From assembly GCF_000378305.1 (NCBI RefSeq), contig NZ_KB899538.1, positions 962,001 through 1,026,000 of the forward strand: a stretch of 64,000 nt of DNA, read 5' to 3'. A program made the position numbers and the translations under genes. Below the pieces are notes generated by a model that saw only the letters and a program-made list of their open reading frames with translations, searched no databases and was not told the origin of the DNA. Shown one piece after another: positions 1 to 7,804 of this stretch (position 1 is the first letter of the stretch; every line of letters begins with the position of its first letter). The DNA is from Thioalkalivibrio sp. ALJ12. Lineage in GTDB: Bacteria > Pseudomonadota > Gammaproteobacteria > Ectothiorhodospirales > Ectothiorhodospiraceae.

Positions 1-381
1 TGGCAGGTCCCCGGTGTCCGGGTCGCGGCGGTGGTAGGCCTGCTCCGTCGCGGCGATCCCCGAGGTGCTGGTCCCCATCAAGACCGCAATGCGTCCGGCA
101 CCGTAGCGTTCGCGCGCGATCTCGACGGCCTCGATGAAGCCATCCTGGCGCAGCCCCAGCTCGGCCAGCTGGTGGTTGCGGCACTGGAATGGGGCCAGGT
201 GATCCGTCAGCACGATGTCCTCCACACCCGCCACGCGCCCGATGTGGGTGTCCAGCTGTACGGAGTTCAGGTCGCAGGCGCGCAGCCCGCTATGCCCTTT
301 TTGCAGTGCGTCGGCATTGGCCTGGCGGCCAGTTCCGGTGGCGGCGGTCAGGGTGTGGGCGGAGATTACGAGTGGATTCAT
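1..381 (-). CDS. beta-ketoacyl-ACP synthase, N-terminal part (cut by window edge)
   Basis: Only the first 127 residues are visible, starting MNPLVISAHTLTAATGTG and including the thiolase-fold segment VLMGTSTSGI that precedes the active-site cysteine region of FabB/FabF-type ketosynthases. The catalytic Cys-His-His residues lie beyond the left edge. It follows the MMPL exporter by 38 bases on the same strand, so it is probably in the same operon. In aryl-polyene clusters a ketosynthase that extends the polyene chain on ACP sits after the exporter, usually followed by a second dehydratase, a ketoreductase and another ketosynthase. Those would lie to the left of this window. The family call rests on the N-terminal motif and on context. 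Confidence 0.82.
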   Translation of the reverse strand, partial: MNPLVISAHTLTAATGTGRQANADALQKGHSGLRACDLNSVQLDTHIGRVAGVEDIVLTDHLAPFQCRNHQLAELGLRQDGFIEAVEIARERYGAGRIAVLMGTSTSGIAATEQAYHRRDPDTGDLP

Positions 382-419
382 TCGGCGGGCTGCGATTGGC
401 GGGACTGTTGGCGGTGGGG

Positions 420-2810
420 TCAGGGATTGTTAGTGCCTACTGTACGGCGCGACAGGGGGGGCTGCGCCAGAAGCGCGGCTGCGAGAAAGGAAAATACCAC
501 GCCCAACACCACGGTGAGCCCCATGGCCCGCAATACCGGAAGACTGGAAAGGGCCAGCAGGCCAAACACGGCCACGGTGGACAATGCGCAGATGCTGACC
601 GAAGCGGCCGTGTTCTGCCGTGCCTTCAGGTCTCTCAGCGGACGGCTGAAAAATACGGCGTAGTCCAGGCACAGGCCAACGATCAGCAGCAGCGCGATCA
701 GATGGAAAAGGGACAAGGGAATCCCGAGCAGGATCAGCGCAGCCACGGTCAGGACCAGCCCGCTCCCTACCGCGGTCAGGATGCGCAGGCTGCGCCCGGG
801 GGCGCGGGTGACCAGCAGCAGCAACAGGGCGACGGCCACCACGCCGAGGGCCAGCCGCTCCAGTGCCTGATCGCGGAATCCGCTGACCAGGTCCTCCGAG
901 GCGCGCAGGAAATCCACGTGCTGCACGCCCACATCGGCCAGGGCGGGCAGGTCCGCTAGCGGCTCCCGCTGCAGCCATTGCCTCACCGCGGTTGCATCCT
1001 CCATGCCGCTTAGCCGTACCCAGGCCATCCAGTCGCCGCGGTCCTCGTCCGGCATCAGCAGGGTGCCTGCCGTCTGACGCAGCGGGCCGTCGGGCAGTGT
1101 GCCCGGGCTCAGCGGCTCCAGGTCACGGGTCCGGGCTACATCCTCCAGAAAGGGATCGAAGGCATCCGTGCGAAAGCCCAGCCCGTCGACGGCGGTATCC
1201 AGCCGTTCGCGCAGGGTGTCCGTGGTGGGCAGGGAACCCTGGCGTGCGCGCTGCAGTGCCTGGCTCGGCAGGGCCTGGGCCGCATGGTCGTAGGCGGTCA
1301 GCGCCCCCTGGTTGCGCAGATCTTCAAGGCCCGGGGTCAGTGCCTCGGCGGCCTGCAGCGCCCGTTCGGGGTCGGGTGCGGTGATCAGCAGGGCATGGCG
1401 GATATCCGGAAGCCCCAGGGCGTGGCGCAGTTCGCGGTCGCGGTCGATGTGTTCCTGCGGCACCGGGTGCAGTGCGCCCAGGTTGTCCTCCCAGGGGAAC
1501 GGGTCGGCGCTGGCGATGACCACCAGCGCCCCCAGCACGGAGGCGGCCAGGATCCAGCGCGCCGTCACTGGCGGCTGCGTCAGAGCGGTCGGTATCGGCA
1601 GGCGGGCCGGGGGTACCCCGTCACGCTGCAGCGCCTGCGGCATCAGGCGGGGCAGTACCCAGCGCGTGGTGATCGCGGCCACGCCGACGCCGGTCAGCAC
1701 GAACAGCCCGAGCTGGGCCATGCCGGAAAACCCCGTGATCGCCATCAGCGCGTAGACCAGTACCGTGCTCCCGGCACCCAGGCCAATCGCCGGCCACAGC
1801 TCGCGCGCCACGCCGCGCATCCCGTCACTCGGGGGCTGCCGGCTGTGCGCGAACAGGTGCAATGGGTAGTCGAGCGCGATGCCCAGCACGGTAATGCCGA
1901 ACGCCAGTGCGATCCCGTGCAGGTGGCCGAATACCACGGTCACGACCGCCGCCCCGGCCAGGATGCCGGTGGCCAGCGGAACGGCCGCGAGCCAGACCGG
2001 GTGGGGGTGGCGGAATACGACCAGCAGGAGTGTGGCCAGGGCCAGGCTGGCGGCCAGGCTGAAGGTGGTGATCTCGCCGCGGATGCGCCCGCGTGATTCG
2101 ACCGCAATCACCGCGGGCCCCGCGACGAGCAGGTCCAGATCGTCCGTGTAGTCGGCAAAGGCCTCGTCCAGTGCCTTCAGGAGCGACTCCTGACCGTCCA
2201 GGTCCATGCCTTCGGCCGCGCTGTGCAGGACCAGCAGGGCCCGATCGCGCTCGGGGTCGACCCAGACGCCGTGGCTGTCGCGTTCGCCCCCGCCACCGGC
2301 CTGTCCCAACTGCTCGAGCACCACCAGTGATTCGCCCGTGGGGTCGCGGCCGATCAGTTCCCGGGGCATCAGCGGGGCGGCACTACTGAGGTCCTCCCGG
2401 CGTTCCCCGAGCCGGTCGCGCAGGGTGTCGACCGAGAAGCGCTCCGGGGTGACCTCGGGGCTCAGGAGATAGCGGTGCTCAAGCAGGAAATCCAGGGCGG
2501 GGTCATCCGGGTCGAGACGCCCGTTGTGGATCTCCGCGACCGCGGGGTGGTCGCGCAGCGCCTGGACCAGACGGTCGCTGGCATCCGCGCGTGCCTGGCT
2601 GTTCCCGCCTTCGATGCCCAGCAGCAGGACCTGTCCGGCCGGGCCGCCCCCGGGGTCCAGCGCAATCCCGGTCTCGGTGACCGGCTCCGGGGTGAAGCCC
2701 TGGAGGTCGGTGACCAGTTCGCCCCGCCACAGCAGGATGCTGGCTGCCACCAGCAGCCCGATCAGCCAGAGTGCCGGTCCCGGTGACAGGGGGAAGCGAT
2801 TCGGCACCAA
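420..2810 (-). CDS. MMPL/RND-family exporter of an aryl-polyene-type operon
   Basis: A 796-residue inner-membrane protein of the MMPL/RND superfamily. One N-terminal membrane helix (about residues 13-29) is followed by a periplasmic domain to about 245, then about five helices (250-400). The pattern repeats: a helix near 430, a second periplasmic domain, and a final helix bundle (about 645-790). This two-fold layout is typical of MMPL lipid exporters. In aryl-polyene clusters the equivalent protein is thought to move the lipid-linked pigment across the inner membrane together with the LolA-like carrier encoded just upstream. No ATG is available at the 5' end: the frame opens at TTG (2810) or GTG (2807), immediately after the stop of the LolA-like gene, which suggests translational coupling. 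Confidence 0.85.
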   Translation of the reverse strand: MVPNRFPLSPGPALWLIGLLVAASILLWRGELVTDLQGFTPEPVTETGIALDPGGGPAGQVLLLGIEGGNSQARADASDRLVQALRDHPAVAEIHNGRLDPDDPALDFLLEHRYLLSPEVTPERFSVDTLRDRLGERREDLSSAAPLMPRELIGRDPTGESLVVLEQLGQAGGGGERDSHGVWVDPERDRALLVLHSAAEGMDLDGQESLLKALDEAFADYTDDLDLLVAGPAVIAVESRGRIRGEITTFSLAASLALATLLLVVFRHPHPVWLAAVPLATGILAGAAVVTVVFGHLHGIALAFGITVLGIALDYPLHLFAHSRQPPSDGMRGVARELWPAIGLGAGSTVLVYALMAITGFSGMAQLGLFVLTGVGVAAITTRWVLPRLMPQALQRDGVPPARLPIPTALTQPPVTARWILAASVLGALVVIASADPFPWEDNLGALHPVPQEHIDRDRELRHALGLPDIRHALLITAPDPERALQAAEALTPGLEDLRNQGALTAYDHAAQALPSQALQRARQGSLPTTDTLRERLDTAVDGLGFRTDAFDPFLEDVARTRDLEPLSPGTLPDGPLRQTAGTLLMPDEDRGDWMAWVRLSGMEDATAVRQWLQREPLADLPALADVGVQHVDFLRASEDLVSGFRDQALERLALGVVAVALLLLLVTRAPGRSLRILTAVGSGLVLTVAALILLGIPLSLFHLIALLLIVGLCLDYAVFFSRPLRDLKARQNTAASVSICALSTVAVFGLLALSSLPVLRAMGLTVVLGVVFSFLAAALLAQPPLSRRTVGTNNP

Positions 2811-3428
2811 TCAGTCGCCGTCTTGCGGATCGAGCTGCATGCGGCTGTGGCGCCCTCCGGATTCCTCGGTGTCCAGACGCAGGAGGGCACCGCCCTCGCC
2901 CTGGAGGTCGAGTCCGAGGATCATGCGACGAAGGGCGCGGTCACGCGGGGTGAGTTCCAGCCTCCAGGCCTCCAGGTCGCCTTCGGTCTCGACCTCGAAG
3001 TGTTCTTCCAGTCCCTCGCGTTCCCCCTTGGCGAGGGAGCGGAACAAGGCGGCAAACGCGGCCAGGCCCGGCTGCTCGTCCAGGTCCACCTCGCGGCTGG
3101 AGCCTCGGCGCTCCACGATCACTTCGCGCCCCTCGATCCGCACGCGTTCGCCGCCGTCGCCATCCATCCGGCGCTCCAGGGTGTCCGGTGGCTCGAACAC
3201 CAGCGTGCCGGTCCGGGTCTCCGGGAATTCGAGCAGGGGGTCCTGGCGGGTTTCGCGAAAGTCGATACGTGAAGGCGGATTGTCGGCCAGTGCCTCCAGG
3301 ATCTGGTCCAGTGTGTCGCCGGAGGTCTCCGCCTGTGCGAACAGCGGGCAAGTCAGCAGGAGCACCGCCAGGGCCAGTGCCCGGACCCCGGGCAGTTGCC
3401 GGAAGCAAGGCTTAGCGAGACGAGTCAT
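2811..3428 (-). CDS. LolA-like outer-membrane lipid carrier
   Basis: About 205 residues. The chosen start (MTRLAKPCF) gives a clean Sec signal peptide with hydrophobic core ALALAVLLLTCPLFAQA. The mature part resembles the LolA/LolB-like periplasmic carriers of aryl-polyene and related lipid clusters, with the pattern FRETRQDPLL, then TGTLVFEPPDTLERR (the usual sense is that the substance cleans up after a leaky lipid-derived step), then a strand-rich C-terminus. It overlaps the 3' end of the acyltransferase gene by 17 bases and abuts the MMPL gene. Presumed role: shuttling a lipidated product through the periplasm after the MMPL protein releases it. A longer reading frame continues upstream but has no signal peptide at its beginning, so the short start is preferred. 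The fold is inferred and the substrate is unknown. Confidence 0.75.
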   Translation of the reverse strand: MTRLAKPCFRQLPGVRALALAVLLLTCPLFAQAETSGDTLDQILEALADNPPSRIDFRETRQDPLLEFPETRTGTLVFEPPDTLERRMDGDGGERVRIEGREVIVERRGSSREVDLDEQPGLAAFAALFRSLAKGEREGLEEHFEVETEGDLEAWRLELTPRDRALRRMILGLDLQGEGGALLRLDTEESGGRHSRMQLDPQDGD

Positions 3429-4311
3429 TCCAGAAATCATAGAAGTTGAACCAGTTGTACGGGGCCTCGCGCACGCGTGCCTCGAGGCGATCGGCGTAGC
3501 GTTGCACCCATTCGGCCAGGGCCTCTTCGCGTCGGCCGCGGGGCGCCTCGATGACGTCGGCAAAGCGTTCAAAGACGATATCGTAGCGATTGCCGCCGCG
3601 ATAGAGGCCGAAGCACAGGATGACCGGGACCTTCAGAACGGCGGCCATTAGCAGGGGGCCCTGGGGAAAAAAGGCCCGTCCCCCGAGGAAACGACATTCG
3701 ACCATCTTGTCGCTCTCGGCCACGCGATCGGCCAGGGTGGCCACAATCCCCCCTTGTTCCAGGCAGTCGCGTGCGTGCAGCAGGGTCTCGGTATCGCCCA
3801 GGGGGATGACCGTCGCGGCGATCTCGGGGTTGAGCGCCTCCAGCAGTTGGGTGATGCGCTGATTGTGATTGCGGTACATCAGCACGCGAACGGGAAAGTC
3901 GTTTTTGCCGACCGCGAGTACCCGCAGGGCTTCGAAACTGCCCAGGTGTGCCCCCAGCAGCAGGGCCCCGTGGCCACTTTCGACATGTTCGAGGAAGATC
4001 TCGCGATCGTGAACCTGAAGATCCAGGCACTCGTCCTTGCCGGCCAGCAGGAAGACGCGGTCCAGGATCACGGCCGCGAAGCTGTGGAAGTGCCGGGCAA
4101 TCTCGCGCAGGCGCGGTTCGCGTCCGAGCACGCGGCGCAGGTAGTCCCGGCTGGACCCCCGGGACTTGGGAGCGAACAGAAGAAAATAGGCGGTTATCGG
4201 GTACAGCAGTACGCGCCCGGCCGGTCGCCCGAGATGCAAGGCAACCCACAAGATGATGCGCAGCGCCAGGGGGGACCCTCGCTCCCCCTGGCTGAACCAC
4301 CCCCGGCTCAC
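3412..4311 (-). CDS. LpxL/HtrB-like acyltransferase
   Basis: A 299-residue protein of the lysophospholipid/lipid A acyltransferase (LpxL/HtrB, LABLAT) family. A hydrophobic N-terminal segment (about residues 17-50) anchors it to the inner membrane. The segment GALLLGAHLGSFEALR carries the H-x4-E-like catalytic motif (H of GAHLGSFE), and later blocks VRVLMYRNHN, GGIVATLADR and FFPQGPLLMA match the family. In aryl-polyene operons this acyltransferase is expected to attach the polyene acyl chain to its membrane anchor. The start is GTG and overlaps the dehydratase stop by four bases (GTGA), a tight operon junction. Confidence 0.85.
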   Translation of the reverse strand: MSRGWFSQGERGSPLALRIILWVALHLGRPAGRVLLYPITAYFLLFAPKSRGSSRDYLRRVLGREPRLREIARHFHSFAAVILDRVFLLAGKDECLDLQVHDREIFLEHVESGHGALLLGAHLGSFEALRVLAVGKNDFPVRVLMYRNHNQRITQLLEALNPEIAATVIPLGDTETLLHARDCLEQGGIVATLADRVAESDKMVECRFLGGRAFFPQGPLLMAAVLKVPVILCFGLYRGGNRYDIVFERFADVIEAPRGRREEALAEWVQRYADRLEARVREAPYNWFNFYDFWNDSSR

Positions 4312-4634
4312 GCCGGTTGTCCGGCGTCGTGCAGTTTCAGTTGCCCGCTACACAGGAGTTCGGGGGGCTCCGTACCGTCGCGGATAACGCGGAATGCGCG
4401 CAGGCCGCTGGTACCAGGGGGGTCAATCTCCACCCGGAAATCGACCTCCGGGAGCAATGGCGCCAGGAACTTGGCCCGTGGCAGGGCCGCCACCGGCCCC
4501 AGGCCGCTTCCGCGCGCGACGGCGTCCACCGAGCCCAGGATGACCACGCCCGGTACGACGGGCTGACCGGGGAAATGCCCGGGCAGTGAGGGGTGGCTGG
4601 CCGGGATGCGGCGCGTGGCAATGATTGGGGCCAT
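4308..4634 (-). CDS. FabZ/FabA-like hot-dog dehydratase (ApeI-like)
   Basis: A 108-residue single hot-dog domain. Residues 13-30 read SHPSLPGHFPGQPVVPGV, the histidine-containing HP-x2-PGHFP signature of FabA/FabZ-type 3-hydroxyacyl-ACP dehydratases, although the protein is shorter than FabZ (about 150). ApeI-type dehydratases of aryl-polyene clusters have this size and place. Predicted role: dehydration of ACP-bound 3-hydroxyacyl intermediates to give conjugated double bonds. It starts three bases after the ligase stop and overlaps the acyltransferase start, so it is mid-operon. Confidence 0.83.
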   Translation of the reverse strand: MAPIIATRRIPASHPSLPGHFPGQPVVPGVVILGSVDAVARGSGLGPVAALPRAKFLAPLLPEVDFRVEIDPPGTSGLRAFRVIRDGTEPPELLCSGQLKLHDAGQPA

Positions 4635-4637
4635 TGT

Positions 4638-5978
4638 TCAGGCGCACTGACCGTGCTGATCCAGCAAGTCCAGCAGGACCTGGCGCGGGAGCTTGCCCGT
4701 CGCGCTGCGGGGAAGGGCATCCACCATCACCAGGGGGCGCGGAAGGAACAGCGGGTCCGTGGTTTCGGCCAGTGCGGCCAGGATCTCGGCCTCGGAGCGC
4801 TCCGGGGCGACCACGATCGCAGCCAGACGGGCAGTCCCGCTGTCCTGTCCGGGGTTGGGCGGGATGAACACGCCGTCCAGTACCCCGGGGATGGCATTCA
4901 GGCGCCGGTTCAGCTCGGCAAGAGAGGCGCGCTTGCCGGCGATATTAAGCTGATCCGCCAGGCGCCCGCGCATGCGGAAGCGCCGGGCATCTTCCCGTTC
5001 GATGCGGTCGGGCAGGGGGACTGGTGCCGGGTGCTGGGGCCCCTGTACTGCCACCCGGTCGCTGTCCTGGGTTGTCAGGGCAATCCCGTCATAGACCGTC
5101 CACAGGAACTCCCGGGCCGTCTCGCGGCTGGCGATGGCCCCGGCCTCGGTGCAGCCGTAGATCTCGCGGACGGTCGTGCCAAACAGTGTTTCCGCGGCCC
5201 GTGCGCGGCCTTTTTCCAGTGGGGCGGTGGCGCTGAGGATGCGCGCCGCTCTGGGCCAGGTCAGCCCCGCCCGCAGGCAGGCGTCCAGGTGAAACGGGGT
5301 CGTGACGAGGTTTGCCGGGGCATGCTCGGCCAGGGCCTGGCGGATATCGTCCGGGAAGAACGGGCGCTCGGCCAGCAGCGTGCAGGGGCCGAGCAGGGCA
5401 TACAGCACCGTGGACTCCAGGCCGTACATGTGTTGTGCGGGGACCGTTCCCACCAGTGTTCCCCCGTCGGCATCCAGTCCGAAGCGGCGCAGGGCCTGTG
5501 CGGTCACGACGTGAAGGCTGTTCCAGCTCCTGCTGTGGGCAGTGGGCTGTCCGGTGCTGCCCGAGGTATAGGCATGCACCGCCATCTGATTCGACGGGAT
5601 CTCGGGGGTCGCACCCGCATTGTGGGCGTGCCCTGTCCCGTCCGCGGTGACGGGAATGACGGGGATGGTGACACTGAGGTCGCGCTCGTCCACCAGTGCG
5701 TGCGCGCCGGGATGACGCTCGGCGATCTCGCTCAGGGTTGTCCGGGCGCGGTTCGGGGGGAGGATGTTAGTGCCCCCGCGCAGCAGGATCGCGGCAAACG
5801 CGACGGCAAAGCGATAGCGATCCTCGCACAGGTTGAAGTGGGCTCCACCGGCCGGGATTCGCCGGGCGAGGGCGCGGACATCCGCCAGAAACGCGGTCCG
5901 CGAGACACAGCGTCCTGCCACCCAGGCCAGTGGCGTTGGGTGGTCGGCAATCAGCGCTTGCGTGTTCGAGTCCCTCAT
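4638..5978 (-). CDS. AMP-dependent acyl/aryl-ACP ligase
   Basis: A 446-residue adenylate-forming enzyme. It has the P-loop-like motif YTSGSTGQPTAHSRSW (about residue 157 on), the IYGCTEAGA motif, the FRMRGRLADQLNIAGKR hinge region and a C-terminal lysine in SATGKLPR. It is shorter than typical acyl-CoA synthetases (about 550), as are the ligases of aryl-polyene clusters that load an aryl or fatty acid onto ACP. The ATG at 5978 overlaps the upstream stop (ATGA). The substrate cannot be read from sequence. By context it probably activates 4-hydroxycinnamate-like or fatty acyl starters. Confidence 0.86.
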   Translation of the reverse strand: MRDSNTQALIADHPTPLAWVAGRCVSRTAFLADVRALARRIPAGGAHFNLCEDRYRFAVAFAAILLRGGTNILPPNRARTTLSEIAERHPGAHALVDERDLSVTIPVIPVTADGTGHAHNAGATPEIPSNQMAVHAYTSGSTGQPTAHSRSWNSLHVVTAQALRRFGLDADGGTLVGTVPAQHMYGLESTVLYALLGPCTLLAERPFFPDDIRQALAEHAPANLVTTPFHLDACLRAGLTWPRAARILSATAPLEKGRARAAETLFGTTVREIYGCTEAGAIASRETAREFLWTVYDGIALTTQDSDRVAVQGPQHPAPVPLPDRIEREDARRFRMRGRLADQLNIAGKRASLAELNRRLNAIPGVLDGVFIPPNPGQDSGTARLAAIVVAPERSEAEILAALAETTDPLFLPRPLVMVDALPRSATGKLPRQVLLDLLDQHGQCA

Positions 5979-6589
5979 CGTTGTCTCAGGATGTGGCGGT
6001 GGTCGGCGCGTGCCAGCGCGGCGAGGTAGGGCAGGAAACCCGCCCGTGGTTCGTCGCACAGGAGCCAGCGCCGTAACGGATATTCCAGCATGAACAGCGC
6101 CGCCAGGAACAGATAGTTGATCCCATTTGCGAACAAGGCCCAGGTGGTGGTGGATACCGCCACCGCCAGTACCGCCGACAACAGGGCGAGTCCACCGCAC
6201 AGCAGGGCCCAGGCGGCCGTCAGCCGCCGCGTATAGCGATGCACCGGCGTGCTGTCGGAGGCGCCCATGGCCAGCGCATACCGGGTGATCAGGGGTGTGG
6301 AACCCGGGCGCAGAGAGCGGGCAAACAGCCATGCCAAGCCCCCCTGGATAAGCACCGGTACTGCATAGATCAGCCATTTTCCGGCCGGCTCGGTACCCAG
6401 AAGCAACACTAGCACGGCCAGCACCAGGGCTATCACCCCCCGGCCGAGCACGGGCAGGGCCGGCCAGGCGAGGACCAGTATGAGCAGCGCCAGCCACGCC
6501 AGTGGCAGTCGCGGCAGCTCCAGGAAGCTGCCCGCGATCACGGCCACCGGGTAGCCCAGGGCTACCACGGCGGCGATCCGGGTACTCAC
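5975..6589 (-). CDS. COG4648-type integral membrane protein
   Basis: A 204-residue protein with about six predicted membrane helices (for example PLAWLALLILVLAWPALPVL and VIALVLAVLVLLLG) and a charged cytoplasmic C-terminus (ALARADHRHILRQR). It belongs to the small membrane family (COG4648) that sits between ACP and ligase genes in aryl-polyene operons. Its biochemical role is not established. It starts at GTG overlapping the ACP stop by four bases. It contains no known catalytic motif. Confidence 0.78.
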   Translation of the reverse strand: MSTRIAAVVALGYPVAVIAGSFLELPRLPLAWLALLILVLAWPALPVLGRGVIALVLAVLVLLLGTEPAGKWLIYAVPVLIQGGLAWLFARSLRPGSTPLITRYALAMGASDSTPVHRYTRRLTAAWALLCGGLALLSAVLAVAVSTTTWALFANGINYLFLAALFMLEYPLRRWLLCDEPRAGFLPYLAALARADHRHILRQR

Positions 6590-6858
6590 GACGTGGCTCG
6601 GTGCGCCTCGATATGGGCGGTCAGGGCCCGCAAGGATGCGAAGATCTGGCGGTTGTTCTCGTCATCGGAGCGGATCTGCACGCCATAGGCACGCGAGATG
6701 GCCAGCGCCAGCTCCAGTGCATCGATCGAGTCCAGCCCAAGCCCCTCGCGGAACAAGGGGGCCTCCGGCTCGATGTCCTCGGGGCTGACCTCTTCGAGAT
6801 TCAGACTGTCGACGATCAGCCTGGCGACTTCCTGTTCCATTGCGGTTTGTGCTGCCAC
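6586..6858 (-). CDS. acyl carrier protein
   Basis: A 90-residue ACP with the phosphopantetheine site GLGLDSIDALELA, the modified serine being Ser44. It is the first gene of the aryl-polyene-type operon and presumably carries the growing acyl chain for the neighbouring ligase, dehydratase and ketosynthase. The GTG at 6858 is favoured over the internal ATG at 6840 because a strong GGGGAGA Shine-Dalgarno lies five bases upstream. About 240 bases separate it from the divergent ydcF-like gene and must hold the operon promoter, though I see no convincing -35/-10 pair. Characterised aryl-polyene clusters usually have two ACPs and only one is visible here. Confidence 0.92.
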   Translation of the reverse strand: MAAQTAMEQEVARLIVDSLNLEEVSPEDIEPEAPLFREGLGLDSIDALELALAISRAYGVQIRSDDENNRQIFASLRALTAHIEAHRATS

Positions 6859-7096
6859 GTCTCTCCCCTAAATAGCGGCGTAATCCGAAATCGGCTCTCC
6901 CTGTGCGAAGGTGCTGGGCTTCCCGCGCACCTTCCAGCCCGGGGCCGATGATACGCAACCCCAAGGGGGCGTGGTACCCTCCAAATGCAGGGAACAAGCG
7001 GTTTTGCGGGGCGGGCCGGCAGAGTGGGCGCTCTCATGGGATGAGACGACTCGGCCGCCAGCGAGCCGCCAGGGGGGGGGATATGGGGGGCAAGTC

Positions 7097-7771
7097 GTGA
7101 TCGGCGGCCGAGTAGGACTGCGGCGCGTCGGGCCGGATGGGCTGCTGACGTTTGGGTTGTCCAATCTGGTCATTGTGCTGACGGCGGGGCTTAGCTGGCT
7201 CGCGCTGTGGGGTCGCATGCAGCTCTGGGTGCGCGGTCTGCACTGTCCGGGGCGGGCACCCTGGATCATTGTCCTGGGGCAGCAGTTACAAGAGGGGCGT
7301 CCTGGGCCGGGTTACCGGCTGCGCCTGTTGCGGGCCCTGCGCTTGCTGCGGCGCGACCCGGAGGCCCGCGTTCTGCTGTTGGGGGGGTATACCTCGCCGG
7401 AGGGGCCCAGCGAGTCAGCCGCAGGGGCGGCCTTCCTGCGCCAGCGCGGCATCCGGGCCTCTCGCATCTTCTGTGAAGAGGACTCGCGGCACACCCTGGA
7501 GAACCTGCAAAACGCCCGCGACCTGCTCGCCCAGCGTACCGGCGGCAGCCTGCCGAGCTGCGTGCTCGTGACCAGTCGCTTCCATCTGCCCCGGGCGGTG
7601 GCCATCGCGCGCGGGGTGGGACTCGAGGTCTGTCCCTGCCCTGCCGAGCACTCGCCGCGAGTGCCGCAGCTGCGGCTGGCACGCGAGATCTGGATGTTGC
7701 ACTGGTACCACACCGGGCGGCTGTTCGCCCGGCTGATCCGCCATCAGGGGATGCTCGACCGGATCAGCTGA
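7097..7771 (+). CDS. YdcF-like DUF218 protein
   Basis: A 224-residue protein of the DUF218/YdcF family. It has one N-terminal membrane helix (about residues 15-35), then IIVLGQQLQEGRPGPGYRLR, LLLGGYTSPEGPSES and LVTSRFHLPRA, matching the conserved GG-x-S and TS-x-H-x2-RA blocks of the family. Members are implicated in envelope biogenesis (ElyC-like) but their chemistry is unresolved. The GTG start at 7097 is preferred because it follows a purine-rich GGGGGGCAAG. The reading frame stays open upstream, so the start is uncertain. It is divergent from the aryl-polyene operon. Confidence 0.82.
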   Translation: MIGGRVGLRRVGPDGLLTFGLSNLVIVLTAGLSWLALWGRMQLWVRGLHCPGRAPWIIVLGQQLQEGRPGPGYRLRLLRALRLLRRDPEARVLLLGGYTSPEGPSESAAGAAFLRQRGIRASRIFCEEDSRHTLENLQNARDLLAQRTGGSLPSCVLVTSRFHLPRAVAIARGVGLEVCPCPAEHSPRVPQLRLAREIWMLHWYHTGRLFARLIRHQGMLDRIS

Positions 7772-7784
7772 CCCGCCCTTTGCA

Positions 7785-7804
7785 GTAGCGGTCGCAGCCG
7801 CTAC
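7785..7804. terminator. hairpin overlapping the valS stop codon
   Basis: Perfect 7-bp arms GTAGCGG and CCGCTAC around a 6-base loop lie between the convergent ydcF-like and valS genes. The right arm contains the valS stop codon (7801-7803). There is no clear U-run on either side, so function as a bidirectional terminator is inferred from position. Confidence 0.45.

Noticed and set aside
2811-3572. A longer version of the LolA-like gene starting at 3572.
   Set aside because: The added N-terminus overlaps the acyltransferase, is Arg/Pro-rich and puts the signal peptide in the middle. The start near 3428 is better.
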